From Mucilaginibacter sp. (GTDB lineage Bacteria; Bacteroidota; Bacteroidia; Sphingobacteriales; Sphingobacteriaceae): a DNA stretch of 64,000 bases. The notes below the pieces were generated by a model. That model was not told the DNA's origin and made no database searches. It saw only the letters and a list, made by a program, of their open reading frames with translations. This document shows, piece after piece, positions 31,601-41,400 of this stretch (positions are counted from its first letter, which is position 1; the number at the start of each line of letters is the position of its first letter). A program made the position numbers and the translations under genes. The stretch covers positions 62,001-126,000 of the forward strand of contig NZ_JAQBOC010000007.1 of the NCBI RefSeq assembly GCF_028288225.1, given 5' to 3'.

Positions 31601-33897
31601 CGATACAGGAACTTTTTCGAGATAAATTTAACGAATTGATGGTTCAAGATGGCTCCCTTGCGGCCGAACTTCGGAAAAGACAGGATGAGTATGAAAAAAT
31701 CTCTATTAACCCGGACCAGCTAACTAAATACGTTGATTTAAGGTGGGAGGTTGATAAGGAGTATAAAACAAGAATAAGAATCAGAAAACAAAAAAACATA
31801 GAAATATCTTTCGAAGATAACATTTGGACTCTCTTTGCAAAACTAGGTTTTAGTTTACTTAACAAGGACAGGCGACTATCAATTCCTTACAACGACAATT
31901 TCACAGCTGGGCAGCAAGTTGATGTACTAGCAATTGATGATGAGTCAATTTTAATTGTTGAGTGTCGCTCCTGTCTTGGTGACCCTCAAAAAGGAGATTT
32001 TAAAGAGACAATTGGAGAAATAGGCGGAAAGAAAGATGGGATAATAAAAAGCCTAAAGCAATTATTTCCAAACTCAAAACATAAAATTAAATTTATACTT
32101 GCTACTAAGAATTATTACTTAACAGAATCCGATTTAGGACTTCTTCAAAAATATGAAATCCTCCATTTCGACGAAGAAACTTTAGAATATTATCAAGACC
32201 TATCGAAACATTTAGGGCTAGCAGCAAGATATCAGTTACTTGGAAATATCTTTTCGGGCCAAATAATTCCAGAAATTGAAAACAAAATCCCAGCAATATT
32301 GGGTAAAATGGGAGGACATACATATTATTCTTTTTCTATTGAACCCGAAAGACTATTAAAAATTGCATACGTTTTACATAGAAATAAGGCTAACAAGAAA
32401 TTAATGCCAACATATCAAAGACTTATTAAAAAGTCAAGATTGATTTCTATACAACATTTTATTGAAAACAAGGGATTTTTCCCAAATTCCCTTGTGATAA
32501 ATATAGAAACTGAGAAAAGCCTTCATTTTGAAAGAGCAAATACCCAAGTAGATTCATCTATTTCAAAAATTGGAATATTGCATCTCCCAAAAACGTACCG
32601 ATCAGCTTATGTAATTGATGGACAACATCGATTATATGGATATGCTAATTCTGAATATAGACAAACTAACACGATTCCCGTTGTTGCTTTTATAAATTTA
32701 AATAGAACTGAGCAAGTACGGCTTTTTATGCAAATAAATGAAAATCAAAAGGCTGTACCTAAGAATCTGCGCAATACTTTAAATGCGGATCTGCTTTGGA
32801 ATTCTTCCGATCTTGAAGAACGAATAAAAGCGATTAAATTACAAGTGGCTCAAGATTTAGGCGAAGACATAGATAGTCCTTTATATGATAAAATAATAAT
32901 AGGGGAAAACACAAAGACGAACCAACGGTGTATTACTATTGACTCAGTAAAAACAGCATTAGATAGAAGTAATTTTTTTGGTGTTATTAATAAAAATACC
33001 ATAAGAAAAGAAGGCAGCTTTTTTGTTGGAGACAGTGAAAGCACTTACTGGAAGTTGCTTCCATTTTTAAAGGAAGCCTTCAGATATTTTCAAGAAAACT
33101 TAAAAGATGAGTGGAAAATAGGAGAAGGGAATGATGGTATCTTAACAATTAATGCAGGAATAATCAGTCTCATAAGGATTTTTAGCGATGTTATTGATCA
33201 CTTAACAGCAGAAAGAAAAATAAATGCAAAAAGTGAAATAACAGAGAAGATCATCGAAGAAAGCAAATTTTATTTCGATCCAATTTTAGCGTTTTATAAA
33301 AACCTTACAACTGAAGAAAGGCTTGATTTGAGGAAAAGTTACGGAGATGCTGGCAGAGCCAAGTATTGGAGAAAGCTTCAACAAGTTATTGCGCAATCAA
33401 GACAAGATTTCAATCCTGAGGGTCTATTAAAATATTGGGAAGACGAAGCAAAACAATATAATGAGGATTCTTTCAAAATGATAAGAGATATTGAAACGTC
33501 TTTGAAAGAAAACTTTAAGGAAAAACTAGAAGACCATTATGGCCCTAACTGGTTTAAAAAGGGAGTTCCGCCACAAGTTCAAGATTCTTCGGTTTTAATG
33601 GCAAATCAAAAAAATAGGGAATTAGAAGATAATGAAAAAGAATATGATCATTGGGATTGTATCAACATTATTGATTATCGCAGGATAGCTGTTTTTGGAA
33701 GCAATTGGAAAGATATATTCGATAAGGTTTATACTAAACCAGGAGAAGAAAAAATCAATGGTGGGAAAGATGAAAAGACGAAATGGATGCAGAAATTAGA
33801 GCGGATAAGAAACCAAAATTTTCATTCTTACAGTGTAAAAAAAGACGAATTTGAATTTTTATGCGAAATACACGAGTGGCTGTTAGAAAAGGATTAA
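31597..33897 (+). CDS. Multidomain PD-(D/E)XK-like / DGQHR (DndB-like) / HEPN-like protein
   Basis: A 766-residue soluble protein. Residues 75-185 look like a PD-(D/E)XK nuclease fold: an N-terminal helix with LFAKLGFSLLN, then GQQVDVLAIDDESILIVECRS, giving Asp109 and Glu122-Cys-Arg124 (Arg in place of the usual Lys), followed by a strand with IKFILATKN. Residues 245-520 are a DGQHR domain of the DndB type: YAYVLHR-like helix, FFPNSLVINI, AYVIDGQHRLYGYA (DGQHR 341-345), VVAFINL, FMQINENQKAVPKNLR. The last 130 residues are helical and end with a HEPN-like RNxxxH motif, RIRNQNFHSYS (Arg738, His743), preceded by WKDIFDKVY. The gene is coupled to the adenine methyltransferase. Domain calls for the two ends are by motif only. 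Confidence 0.75.
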   Translation: MTIQELFRDKFNELMVQDGSLAAELRKRQDEYEKISINPDQLTKYVDLRWEVDKEYKTRIRIRKQKNIEISFEDNIWTLFAKLGFSLLNKDRRLSIPYNDNFTAGQQVDVLAIDDESILIVECRSCLGDPQKGDFKETIGEIGGKKDGIIKSLKQLFPNSKHKIKFILATKNYYLTESDLGLLQKYEILHFDEETLEYYQDLSKHLGLAARYQLLGNIFSGQIIPEIENKIPAILGKMGGHTYYSFSIEPERLLKIAYVLHRNKANKKLMPTYQRLIKKSRLISIQHFIENKGFFPNSLVINIETEKSLHFERANTQVDSSISKIGILHLPKTYRSAYVIDGQHRLYGYANSEYRQTNTIPVVAFINLNRTEQVRLFMQINENQKAVPKNLRNTLNADLLWNSSDLEERIKAIKLQVAQDLGEDIDSPLYDKIIIGENTKTNQRCITIDSVKTALDRSNFFGVINKNTIRKEGSFFVGDSESTYWKLLPFLKEAFRYFQENLKDEWKIGEGNDGILTINAGIISLIRIFSDVIDHLTAERKINAKSEITEKIIEESKFYFDPILAFYKNLTTEERLDLRKSYGDAGRAKYWRKLQQVIAQSRQDFNPEGLLKYWEDEAKQYNEDSFKMIRDIETSLKENFKEKLEDHYGPNWFKKGVPPQVQDSSVLMANQKNRELEDNEKEYDHWDCINIIDYRRIAVFGSNWKDIFDKVYTKPGEEKINGGKDEKTKWMQKLERIRNQNFHSYSVKKDEFEFLCEIHEWLLEKD

Positions 33898-34085
33898 TAA
33901 TGCTTTGTTGGAAAGAAATTTAGGGGCTGATGTTTCTATATCCATCCTCAACATCTTCAAATTGGCCTTTTATGAATAGTATTATTTAACAAAGTATACG
34001 CAATTTGATTCTTTGTAAAGCTAAGCAGACTCGCAGAAATAGATATATAAATGGAATTTTGTAAAGATCTTTTAAAAATAAGAAA

Positions 34086-34619
34086 ATGAGTTTCTCTTTA
34101 AAAAGCATAAAAATGGATCCAACTAATAAGCCTCGATTTCAAAAAACTCTAAAGATCTTTTTTTACAATGTTTTGGGCATAATTTTACCTTTCCTCTTAT
34201 CATTAATTCCAATAATGATTCTCAATAAAACAGACATGATATATTCCTTTTTGGATCAAGGTCAATTTTTTTTGTTTAGTGCAGGATTGCTAACTAGTGC
34301 TATCTTAATCTTCAGTGAAAACAGATCAGCAATTAAACTTAATTTTGATAAATTTCTAGATTTTATATCTATTTGGCTCCTAATATTTTGCTCTGCTTTT
34401 TTTGCTATTATTTATTGTTTATCGTTAATTGATTTACCTCCTTGCTATCCTATTGCAAAATGGTTTATTAGATCAACTTCATTAATTCTGTTTATCATTG
34501 CTTTAATTTCAATTTATAGAAGTGTTTACATTGATTCCATTAAAGTAAATGCAAAAGTTGATGTTAAAACAAAAAGCGCTAATGAAATCGAATCACTTAT
34601 GGGGAAGCTTAATACTTAA
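34086..34619 (+). CDS. Small membrane protein of the methyltransferase island
   Basis: A 177-residue protein with four predicted helices (about residues 27-47, 60-80, 93-115 and 127-147) and a hydrophilic Lys-rich C-terminal tail of ~30 residues. No enzymatic motif is seen. It stands 188 bases after the multidomain protein and four bases before the next DGQHR gene, so it belongs to the same cassette. Four-helix membrane proteins often serve as membrane-perturbing effectors in defence systems; that role is only an inference here. An inner ATG (MDPTNKP) is an alternative start. Confidence 0.65.
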   Translation: MSFSLKSIKMDPTNKPRFQKTLKIFFYNVLGIILPFLLSLIPIMILNKTDMIYSFLDQGQFFLFSAGLLTSAILIFSENRSAIKLNFDKFLDFISIWLLIFCSAFFAIIYCLSLIDLPPCYPIAKWFIRSTSLILFIIALISIYRSVYIDSIKVNAKVDVKTKSANEIESLMGKLNT

Positions 34620-34623
34620 AGAA

Positions 34624-35730
34624 ATGCAAGAAATAACATTCAAGTGCTTGAAGTGTAAGCAACCGATAGGTGAATTCTATATTGGTGTAATGAATTATGA
34701 TGATCTTATAAAAATATCATACGCCGATATTAGAAGATTGGAAACGGGCACAGAAATGAGAGAGGTAGAAGTGTATACGGGTATACAAAGAGAGTTAGCT
34801 CCTAACCGAGTAAAGGAAATCGCAAAGTATGTAAATATGGTTGATTCAACTTTTCCAACAGGGGTTATTTTACACATTGAAGAAAAGGATATAATCTATT
34901 CAGAAGAAAACAGCACAATGACTTTGCCTTTCAAAGATACCGTTGCTAAGGTTCTAGATGGTCAACATAGAATAGCTGGATTAGAGTTCTTTCCTGAAAG
35001 AGGGAGTGAATTTCAAGTTAATGTTACCATTTTTATTGGAATGGAATTAGAAGATCAAGCCATAGTTTTTGCGACGATAAATAAAACTCAAACAAAGGTT
35101 AATAAATCGTTGGTGTCTGATTTGTATGATTTTGCGACTAATAGAAGCCCTCAAAAGACAGCTCATAATATTGTAAGAGCATTGAACCAAAAAGAGGGTA
35201 GTCCGTTTTATGAAAAAATTAAAATCTTAGGTGTTGCAAATGACAAAGAAAAGGAAACGATAACACAAGCTACATTTGCTGAAGGCATTATAAAATATAT
35301 ATCCCGTGATGCGATGGCAGATAGAGATATTTATAAGCGTGGGAAAACCCCCAATAAATTTACAGACCTTGAATTACTAAGTAGGCCATTAAGAAATATT
35401 TTTATTGACGAACAGGATCATATAATAGCACAAATATTATGGAATTATTTTGACGCGGTAATGAATAAATGGCCAAATGCATGGAATTTGGTAACGCCGG
35501 AAATGATCTTAAATAAATCAACTGGTTTTCTTGCTCTTATGAAATTTTTCAAGGATGCGTATATCAGTTTTGGAAAAATTGGCCAAGTAGTAACTATAGA
35601 AGAATTTTCAAGCATATTCAATAGAATAAATTTACTTGATAAAGATTTTAATAGGGGAAACTATTTACCGGGAACAGCCGGACAAGCAAAACTTTATAAT
35701 GAACTCATGCTTGAAAGCGGCTTAAATTAA
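34624..35730 (+). CDS. DGQHR-domain protein (DndB-like)
   Basis: A 368-residue protein of the DndB/DGQHR family. It begins MQEITFKCLKCKQPIGEFYIGVMNYDDLIKISYADIRR, where the CLKC pair could bind metal, then TGIQRELAPNRVKEIAKYV, PTGVILHI, the signature VLDGQHRIAGLEFF (DGQHR at 112-116), VTIFIGMELEDQAIVFATINKTQTKVNKSL, and a helical C-terminus. In dnd clusters DndB represses the phosphorothioation operon and binds DNA; no dndCDE genes are present here. ATG 34624, four bases after the membrane-protein stop, is taken; the frame opens further upstream at 34549 within that gene. It closes the A+T-rich island. Confidence 0.85.
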   Translation: MQEITFKCLKCKQPIGEFYIGVMNYDDLIKISYADIRRLETGTEMREVEVYTGIQRELAPNRVKEIAKYVNMVDSTFPTGVILHIEEKDIIYSEENSTMTLPFKDTVAKVLDGQHRIAGLEFFPERGSEFQVNVTIFIGMELEDQAIVFATINKTQTKVNKSLVSDLYDFATNRSPQKTAHNIVRALNQKEGSPFYEKIKILGVANDKEKETITQATFAEGIIKYISRDAMADRDIYKRGKTPNKFTDLELLSRPLRNIFIDEQDHIIAQILWNYFDAVMNKWPNAWNLVTPEMILNKSTGFLALMKFFKDAYISFGKIGQVVTIEEFSSIFNRINLLDKDFNRGNYLPGTAGQAKLYNELMLESGLN

Positions 35731-36880
35731 TTGCTATAACATCTTTTATCCACAACTGCCGCAAGGGTCTTCTTGATCCCTTTGCCCAGTAGTAAAAGCC
35801 GTCCGATGCCCTTGCTGGCATTCTCACCAACAAACACGATAAAGCCCTTTATGTAAAAGCATTTAAAAAGCCCACTACATTCAGGTACATACCACAAGCA
35901 TCGCGTTTTGTTGGTGGACAACACTAACAAAGGCGTAGAAGAATCAAAACAAGCAGTGGCCTGTGCGATTATGAATATTATATTTTGTTTTTAAAGGCAT
36001 TCATGAGCTCCCTAAGTCGGTTCCTTCCTCGGGAACGGGAAGGCAGGGGTTTTGCGAACTGTGTTACCCTTGCTATTCAAACCTGACAAGCGTAAAAGCT
36101 TGGCGTAGAAACCCCTCCCTACCCTCCCAAGGGAGGGAATCGCACGGGGCCGGGCTTTTTATAATCTTCCGAACAGTATTGGTAAGAACACCAACAAAGG
36201 CATGAAAAAGACCATTCGCAGCTACCGCACGCAAATCAGCATAGCGGCGATTTATCAGCCGGATAAGATCCTTCACTGCGTTCAGGATAACAAATTTTGG
36301 CCAACTCAAAAACCGGAACATGCTGATTATAAATAAATTACCGGCGCATAAACAGAAATATAAATATAATAGCGCTTGACTATCAGCAACTTACAGTTTT
36401 TTTGCGCATAAATAAAATTGCAAAACGCTTGATAATCAGCATGTTTCACTTTGTTCCGCCCCGTTCCGCTGAAAAATGGAACGCTTTGCCGACGTGTACC
36501 CGGCTATTCACCACCGCATGCCACGCATAGTACAGAGGCCTTTGATGCCCTTGTTGGTGTTGTCACCAACAAGCAGGATGAAGCCGCAAAAAAGCATTGG
36601 AGAGTGTTGCACTTAGGGTACATACCATAAGCACCATCGTTTGTTGGTGACAACACCACAGGTGTTCGGAAGATTGTAAAAAAGCGAGGGCCTGTGTGAT
36701 TCCCTCCCTTGGGAGGGCGCTGGGAGGGGTTTCTACGTCAAGCTTTTACGCTTGATTAGCAGTGGTACCATAGTTCGCGAAACCCCTACCTTCCCTTCCC
36801 CAAGGAAGGAATCGCACGACCCACTGCCTGTTTTGATTCTTCCGAACACCTCTGGTGACAACACCAACAAAGGCAAACCC
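35731..36880. repeat. 1.2-kb mosaic of nested inverted and direct repeats
   Basis: This gap holds no gene. Two long arms (about 36021-36190 and 36650-36811) are inverted copies sharing CGTAAAAGCTTGRCGTAGAA and CCCTCCCAAGGGAGGGAAT. A second pair (35905-35972 and about 36808-36875) is also inverted, sharing CTGTTTTGATTCTTC and ACTGCYTG. Two direct, diverged copies of a ~150-base unit containing GATGCCCTTG and TCACCAACAA occur near 35795 and 36544. Short TTGTTGGTG / CACCAACAA palindromes recur at least five times. It borders the methyltransferase island on its right. Confidence 0.75.
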
Positions 36881-36888
36881 CACTAACC

Positions 36889-36921
36889 AAAAAAAGGCCT
36901 CCGGATTCCCGAAAGCCTTTT
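36889..36921 (-). terminator. Intrinsic terminator after gpx
   Basis: On the minus strand AAAAGGCTTTCGGG pairs with CCGGAGGCCTTTTTTT, 20 bases past the stop of the peroxidase gene. Confidence 0.75.
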
Positions 36922-36940
36922 CATTTTAAAATTTTCCTGT

Positions 36941-37453
36941 TTACAAATACTTTGTAATATCCGCAGATAACGGTGTAGTTGCTGAGCGGAAACGGTGAAT
37001 CAGATTACCATTTTCGTCGATCAGGAATTTTTCAAAGTTCCATTTAATTTCGCCTGTAAAATCAGGGTTTGGTGCCTCTGTTAAGTATTTAAACAAAGGA
37101 TCAATGTCATCTCCCTTTACGCTAACTTTTTCGCTGAGCGGGAAGGTAACACCATAATTTTTTTCGCAAAATGTTTTGATCTCGGAGTTCGCACCCGGTT
37201 CCTGCTGACCAAAATTATTTGCCGGGAAACCTACAACAACCAGCTTGTCTTTGTACTGGTCGGCCAGTTTCTGTAATTCTTTGTATTGTGGCGTAAATCC
37301 GCATTTTGATGCAGTATTCACCACCAATACTTTTTTCCCTTTGTATTTGGCAAGTGAAAAAGCTTCGCCGTCGATAGATTTTAGTTTAAAATCATAAACA
37401 GATTTTGGGCCGGTAACAAACATAAGGGCAAAAATTAAAGCAAGTATTTTCAT
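36941..37453 (-). CDS. Exported glutathione peroxidase family protein (thioredoxin-type Cys peroxidase)
   Basis: A 170-residue GPx-fold peroxide reductase. The motif VLVVNTASKCGFTPQYKEL holds the peroxidatic cysteine (a Cys, not Sec); VVGFPANNFGQQEPG supplies the Gln and KWNFEKFLIDENGN the Trp/Asn of the catalytic tetrad. An N-terminal hydrophobic stretch (residues 1-16) suggests export to the periplasm. Bacterial Cys-GPx enzymes usually draw electrons from thioredoxin rather than glutathione. The gene has its own terminator. Confidence 0.9.
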   Translation of the reverse strand: MKILALIFALMFVTGPKSVYDFKLKSIDGEAFSLAKYKGKKVLVVNTASKCGFTPQYKELQKLADQYKDKLVVVGFPANNFGQQEPGANSEIKTFCEKNYGVTFPLSEKVSVKGDDIDPLFKYLTEAPNPDFTGEIKWNFEKFLIDENGNLIHRFRSATTPLSADITKYL

Positions 37454-37515
37454 GATATTAAAAATTGGTTTTAGTGTAATTAGATATACGGTTGTTTTTA
37501 AAGATGCGTTGCCTC

Positions 37516-37622
37516 GCTATTTGTCATTTTGAACGCAAAGAAAAATTTTCTATTGTAGATAAGTCTGCGTTCATGCCTTGTCCCGTGTTCGTGTCCGCTC
37601 GCTCCCGCTCAGAATGACAAAA
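37516..37622. repeat. Imperfect palindrome with GTCATTTTGA / TCAGAATGAC ends
   Basis: Between gpx and ybeY, TTTGTCATTTTGAACGC and GCTCAGAATGACAAAA face each other, with GCGTTC and CGCTCCCGCTC words between. It is of the same general kind as the element at 45372-45521. Confidence 0.5.
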
Positions 37623-37636
37623 GTGATAAGGTAAAA

Positions 37637-38068
37637 TTAACCAATAAAGCTCCTCTTATTCAAATAAAAATCTTCTTTTATTGTCATTTTTTTCCTGGCA
37701 GGGGCTGATTTATCGGTGTAGCCCAGCAAATGCAGTGCGCCGTGGATGATAACGCGGTGTAACTCGTCCGTTTCGGTAGTGCTGAATTTGAGTGCGTTCT
37801 CGCGGATGCGGTCGATAGAAATAAAAATATCGCCAACAATAGTATTAGCGATCTCTGAATTATCAAAAGTTATAATGTCGGTATAAGTATCGTGATCCAG
37901 GTACTGCTGGTTTATTTGCAGCAGGTAATTGTCTGAGCAAAAAACATAGGTAAGCTCTTTTAGCTTAAACCCTTCAGCCTGTATGGTTTCGGTTATCCAC
38001 TGCCTTACGGCTGTTTTGTTTTTTAATTTATAGGTAATGTCTTCTTCAAAAAACTGTATGGCAGGCAT
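37637..38068 (-). CDS. ybeY: Endoribonuclease YbeY (16S rRNA maturation)
   Basis: A 143-residue zinc ribonuclease for 16S rRNA 3'-end maturation and ribosome quality control. DTYTDIITFDNSE and GDIFISIDRIRENA are typical, and the metal site is HRVIIHGALHLLGYTDKS. The third ligand, usually His in GYDH, is replaced by Asp/Lys (GYTDKS); this variant is common in Bacteroidota YbeY and need not mean loss of activity. It overlaps the ATP-binding-protein gene by one base. Confidence 0.92.
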   Translation of the reverse strand: MPAIQFFEEDITYKLKNKTAVRQWITETIQAEGFKLKELTYVFCSDNYLLQINQQYLDHDTYTDIITFDNSEIANTIVGDIFISIDRIRENALKFSTTETDELHRVIIHGALHLLGYTDKSAPARKKMTIKEDFYLNKRSFIG

Positions 38069-38490
38069 TAGATCTTAAAGTGAAGTTCAACTTCGTTCCC
38101 TTTGGTATTAAATATGCACTGGTCTGCCAGGTGTTTAAGAATAAATACACCCCGGCCGGTCAGGTTTTCCAGGTTTTCGGGAGCTGTTGGGTCGGGCAGG
38201 TTATTGTAATCAAAGCCCTCGCCTTCGTCGGTAATGGTCCATATAATGCGCTTGCCTTCTACATCAGCATTCACAATAACTTTTTTATTTTCGTCAAGCT
38301 TGTTGCCGTGAACAATAGCGTTGTTAGCCGCTTCGCTCAGGCATGTCATCATGTTAGCAAAGGTGTCTTCACTTATATTGTGTTTGTCGGCAATTTCTTC
38401 TATCAAAGTTTCCAGCAAACTTATGCTTTCTTGTTTTGAAGGAAGCTGCAACGTGTACAGTTTGCTTGCCTGAACATTTGATTGGTCCAT
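38068..38490 (-). CDS. RsbW-like ATP-binding protein (HATPase_c_2)
   Basis: A 140-residue histidine-kinase-like ATPase of the anti-sigma/serine-kinase group. The N box NMMTCLSEAANNAIVHGNKLDENK, G1 WTITDEGEGFDYNNLPDP and G2 GRGVFILKHLADQ are all present. Such proteins bind a sigma factor or anti-anti-sigma partner; none is encoded next to it, so the partner is unknown. ATG 38490, two bases after the upstream stop, is preferred to 38514, which would overlap that gene. Confidence 0.85.
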   Translation of the reverse strand: MDQSNVQASKLYTLQLPSKQESISLLETLIEEIADKHNISEDTFANMMTCLSEAANNAIVHGNKLDENKKVIVNADVEGKRIIWTITDEGEGFDYNNLPDPTAPENLENLTGRGVFILKHLADQCIFNTKGNEVELHFKI

Positions 38491-38491
38491 G

Positions 38492-41400
38492 TCATTTAAC
38501 GTTGAGTAGATCAAAGTATGATTTTATTTTTAATTTATAATAAAAATTTAGTTCAGGCGGAACGGTCCGTACCTGTTCTGTTTGTTTTTCTTTGGCTTGC
38601 TGGTATTCCTGCAAGGCTTTAATGTATCCCGGAGGAACATCTTTACCCGCTTTGCTTTCGCGCTGCTGATCCTGTTCCCGCTCCTGTTCCGCTTTTTCAG
38701 CCTCTAATAAACGAGTCTGAATTTGCTGCTGCCGCTTAATGGCATCCTCCGTTATTCTCCTGTTTACGAGATCACGCTCAGTTTGTTCCATTTCTTTGGA
38801 AATTTTATCCAGATTCCCTAAACCGCCCGTGCCATCCTTGTTATCCTCGCGGTTTATTTGCTGTAACGCCTCCCTGATCTGTTGTTGCTGACGCGCTAAT
38901 TTAGCTAATTGTTCGCTTATTTTTCCATTATTTCCATTTTGACTTTTCCCCTGGTTTCCCTGCTGTCCCTGTTGCTGCATTTGCTCCCTTGCCTTCTGCA
39001 TATTTTGGTTTAACTGCTGCTGCATTTTTGCCAGTTGCGATACCGACTGCTTCTTTCCTTTACCCTTGCCGCTGCCCCCTTTTTTCTGCATGTTCTGCAG
39101 CTGGTCAAGCGCTTCGCTTAGCAGCAGGGCCAGGTTATTCATTGACGTCATGGCAAATTGCTGGTTGCGGGAGGCCTCGGCCGTGCGCCGGTCGCCCAGG
39201 TTTTCAAGTGCATCCTCAATATGATTATTTATCGAGGTAACCTCCGTGTTAACCGTACTCTGGATCTGCGGGATCCTCCTGCTCAGGGCATACAAGCTGT
39301 CCTCGGCGGTTTTGAGGTTATCCTTTATGTTTTTTTGGTCCTGCGCCAGTTTAATATAGCCCGGGTCAGATGGGTTGGTGTTCTTCAACGTCTGCATCAC
39401 TTTTTCCTGTTCGAATGAGCTATTAACGAGATTTTTTAACAATTCGCGTAATTGCTGCGCATCTACCATATTTGCACTCTCTTCGCCCTCCGCTTCCTTT
39501 TGCTGCATCTTATCTGCCAGCTGCTTCATTTCTTTAGCCGCCTGCTTTTGCGATTGCGATGCTTTTTTCGGGCTGTCCTTTTTCAGCTCGTCGCTGCTTT
39601 TTTCCATTTGCTGCTCAATGCTTTGCGCTTCCTTCTGCGAGTCCTCAAACGGCTGCTTATGCTCGGCCTGGTCGTTAGTTTTTTTCAGGTCTTCCAGTGA
39701 TTTTTTAATGTCCTGGAAATCATTATTCAATTTTTGCTGATCTTTTTGCAGCTCCTGCTTATCGGCATTGGGTTGCTGCCCCTGATCAGATAGCTTTTGC
39801 TGCTGCTCCGAAAGCTTGTTCAGCTGGTCTACGTTCTGATTCAGCTTTTGTTCAAACTCCAGCTTTTTATAAAGCTCCAGCATGCGGTCAAGTTCTTTTT
39901 TTAACGATTTATTGTCCACCTGCATTTTCTGCAGCTCATCCCTTGTTCCCTCTTTTTGCTCCTGCTCCATCATTGCCTGCAGGCGCTGCAGCATTTCCTG
40001 CATTTTAGGGTCCATCACATTGTTAAGCAGCTGCTCCATTTGCTTTTGCTTTTCGGTAAGGTCCTTATCCTGCTGCTGGTTTTCCTGCCGGTTATATAGG
40101 TTCTTTTTGTTATCAGCCTGTACTTCCTTCACCAAATCCTCCAGATCCTTCCTTTTTTGTAAAAGATCGGCTATCTGTTTTTTCTCATCAAACGACAGGG
40201 TGTTTTTATTCAGCAGCATCTGGTTTAGCTTCTGCGAATCTTTTTCTATCTGCCCGGCTAACTTAATGGCCGATTCCATTTTTTGTTTGATGACCTGCGT
40301 GCCGGTATTCAGCTGGTCATTCAGCTCTTTTGCATCGGGGATGTTCAGCGTCCGCTCGGTCGACCGCACCCTTTTTGGCCCGTTCACATCGTCGTTATCG
40401 GCCACCTCAAAATAATAAGTTACCTGGTCGCCGGGTTTTATGCCCATGTCTTTCAGGTTCCAGAAATAAAAGAAGTCGGCCTGCGCCTGTGCCAGGTCGG
40501 CTTTAACCGGTTTGGTATAGTTTTTCAGGTTAGCTTTATCGCCTGGCGCGCCAACCGCATAATGAAATGTCAGAGCCGAAAAGCCATGGTCGTCCTGGAT
40601 GCGGCCGTTAAAATAAAGCGTTTTCAGGCTCACAGAATCCTGTTTTTCCTGTACCAGGATGGATGGCATTTCGTCCGTAATAACATTAACCCGGTAGCTG
40701 GCCGAGTCGCTGTGATTTGCCTGCGTATTTACAGGGGTAATTTTGTAGGTGCTGTTTTTGACGATCCTTTCCCTGTGTTCAAAAACATCAGGCGCGGTTG
40801 ATGTTACGGTGCCGCCAGCGCCATTCATATTAAACAGCAGCGCCGAAGCATTTTGTGTATGCAGGTTCCAGGTAACAACGGTGCCGGCGGGGACGGTAAG
40901 GTCACCCGCGTTTTTCAGTGTTTCATTTTTTTTATGCAGATAGGCCGGGTAGTTCAAAGCAACGTCAAAATGCAGCAGCGCCGGACGCAGGTTCACCTTT
41001 ATTTCGTACGGGGTCGATGTAAAACCATTTGCCGTAAGCTTAAACACCGTGTTTTGCTGCAAATTGGTAAACAGGTAATGGAACCTGCTGATGTTTTCCT
41101 TATCCAGCTTAAAAGCAGTGTTGGCAGTTTCCACATAAACATCGGCAGGCAGCTTATCGCCATCAAGTTTCAGGTCGAGCTTCAGATCATCACCCTGCAC
41201 AACCGACAAGCTTTTATTTTGAATGATGAAGTTAAACGGGGCAACGGGCCTGAAATATTCATTATGCCTGATAAGCCTTTTGGTGCTTTCCGTTAATATA
41301 GATGGCGCCGCAAAAGCAATAATGCAGATCACCCCCGCCGGGAACAGCAGCCATTTCAAATATTTACTATTCTCCTTAAGGTTTACTGCTGATGGAAAGC

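Noticed and set aside
35727..35930. 67-codon minus-strand frame after the second DGQHR gene
   Set aside because: It lies in the repeat mosaic and shares sequence with non-coding repeat copies nearby.
35731..36880. Recurring TTGTTGGTG/CACCAACAA words as a CRISPR array
   Set aside because: Spacing is irregular, both orientations occur, repeats are diverged, and no cas genes are present.
37637..38068. YbeY as inactive because the third His ligand is missing
   Set aside because: The GYxDK variant is common in YbeY of this phylum, so inactivity cannot be inferred.
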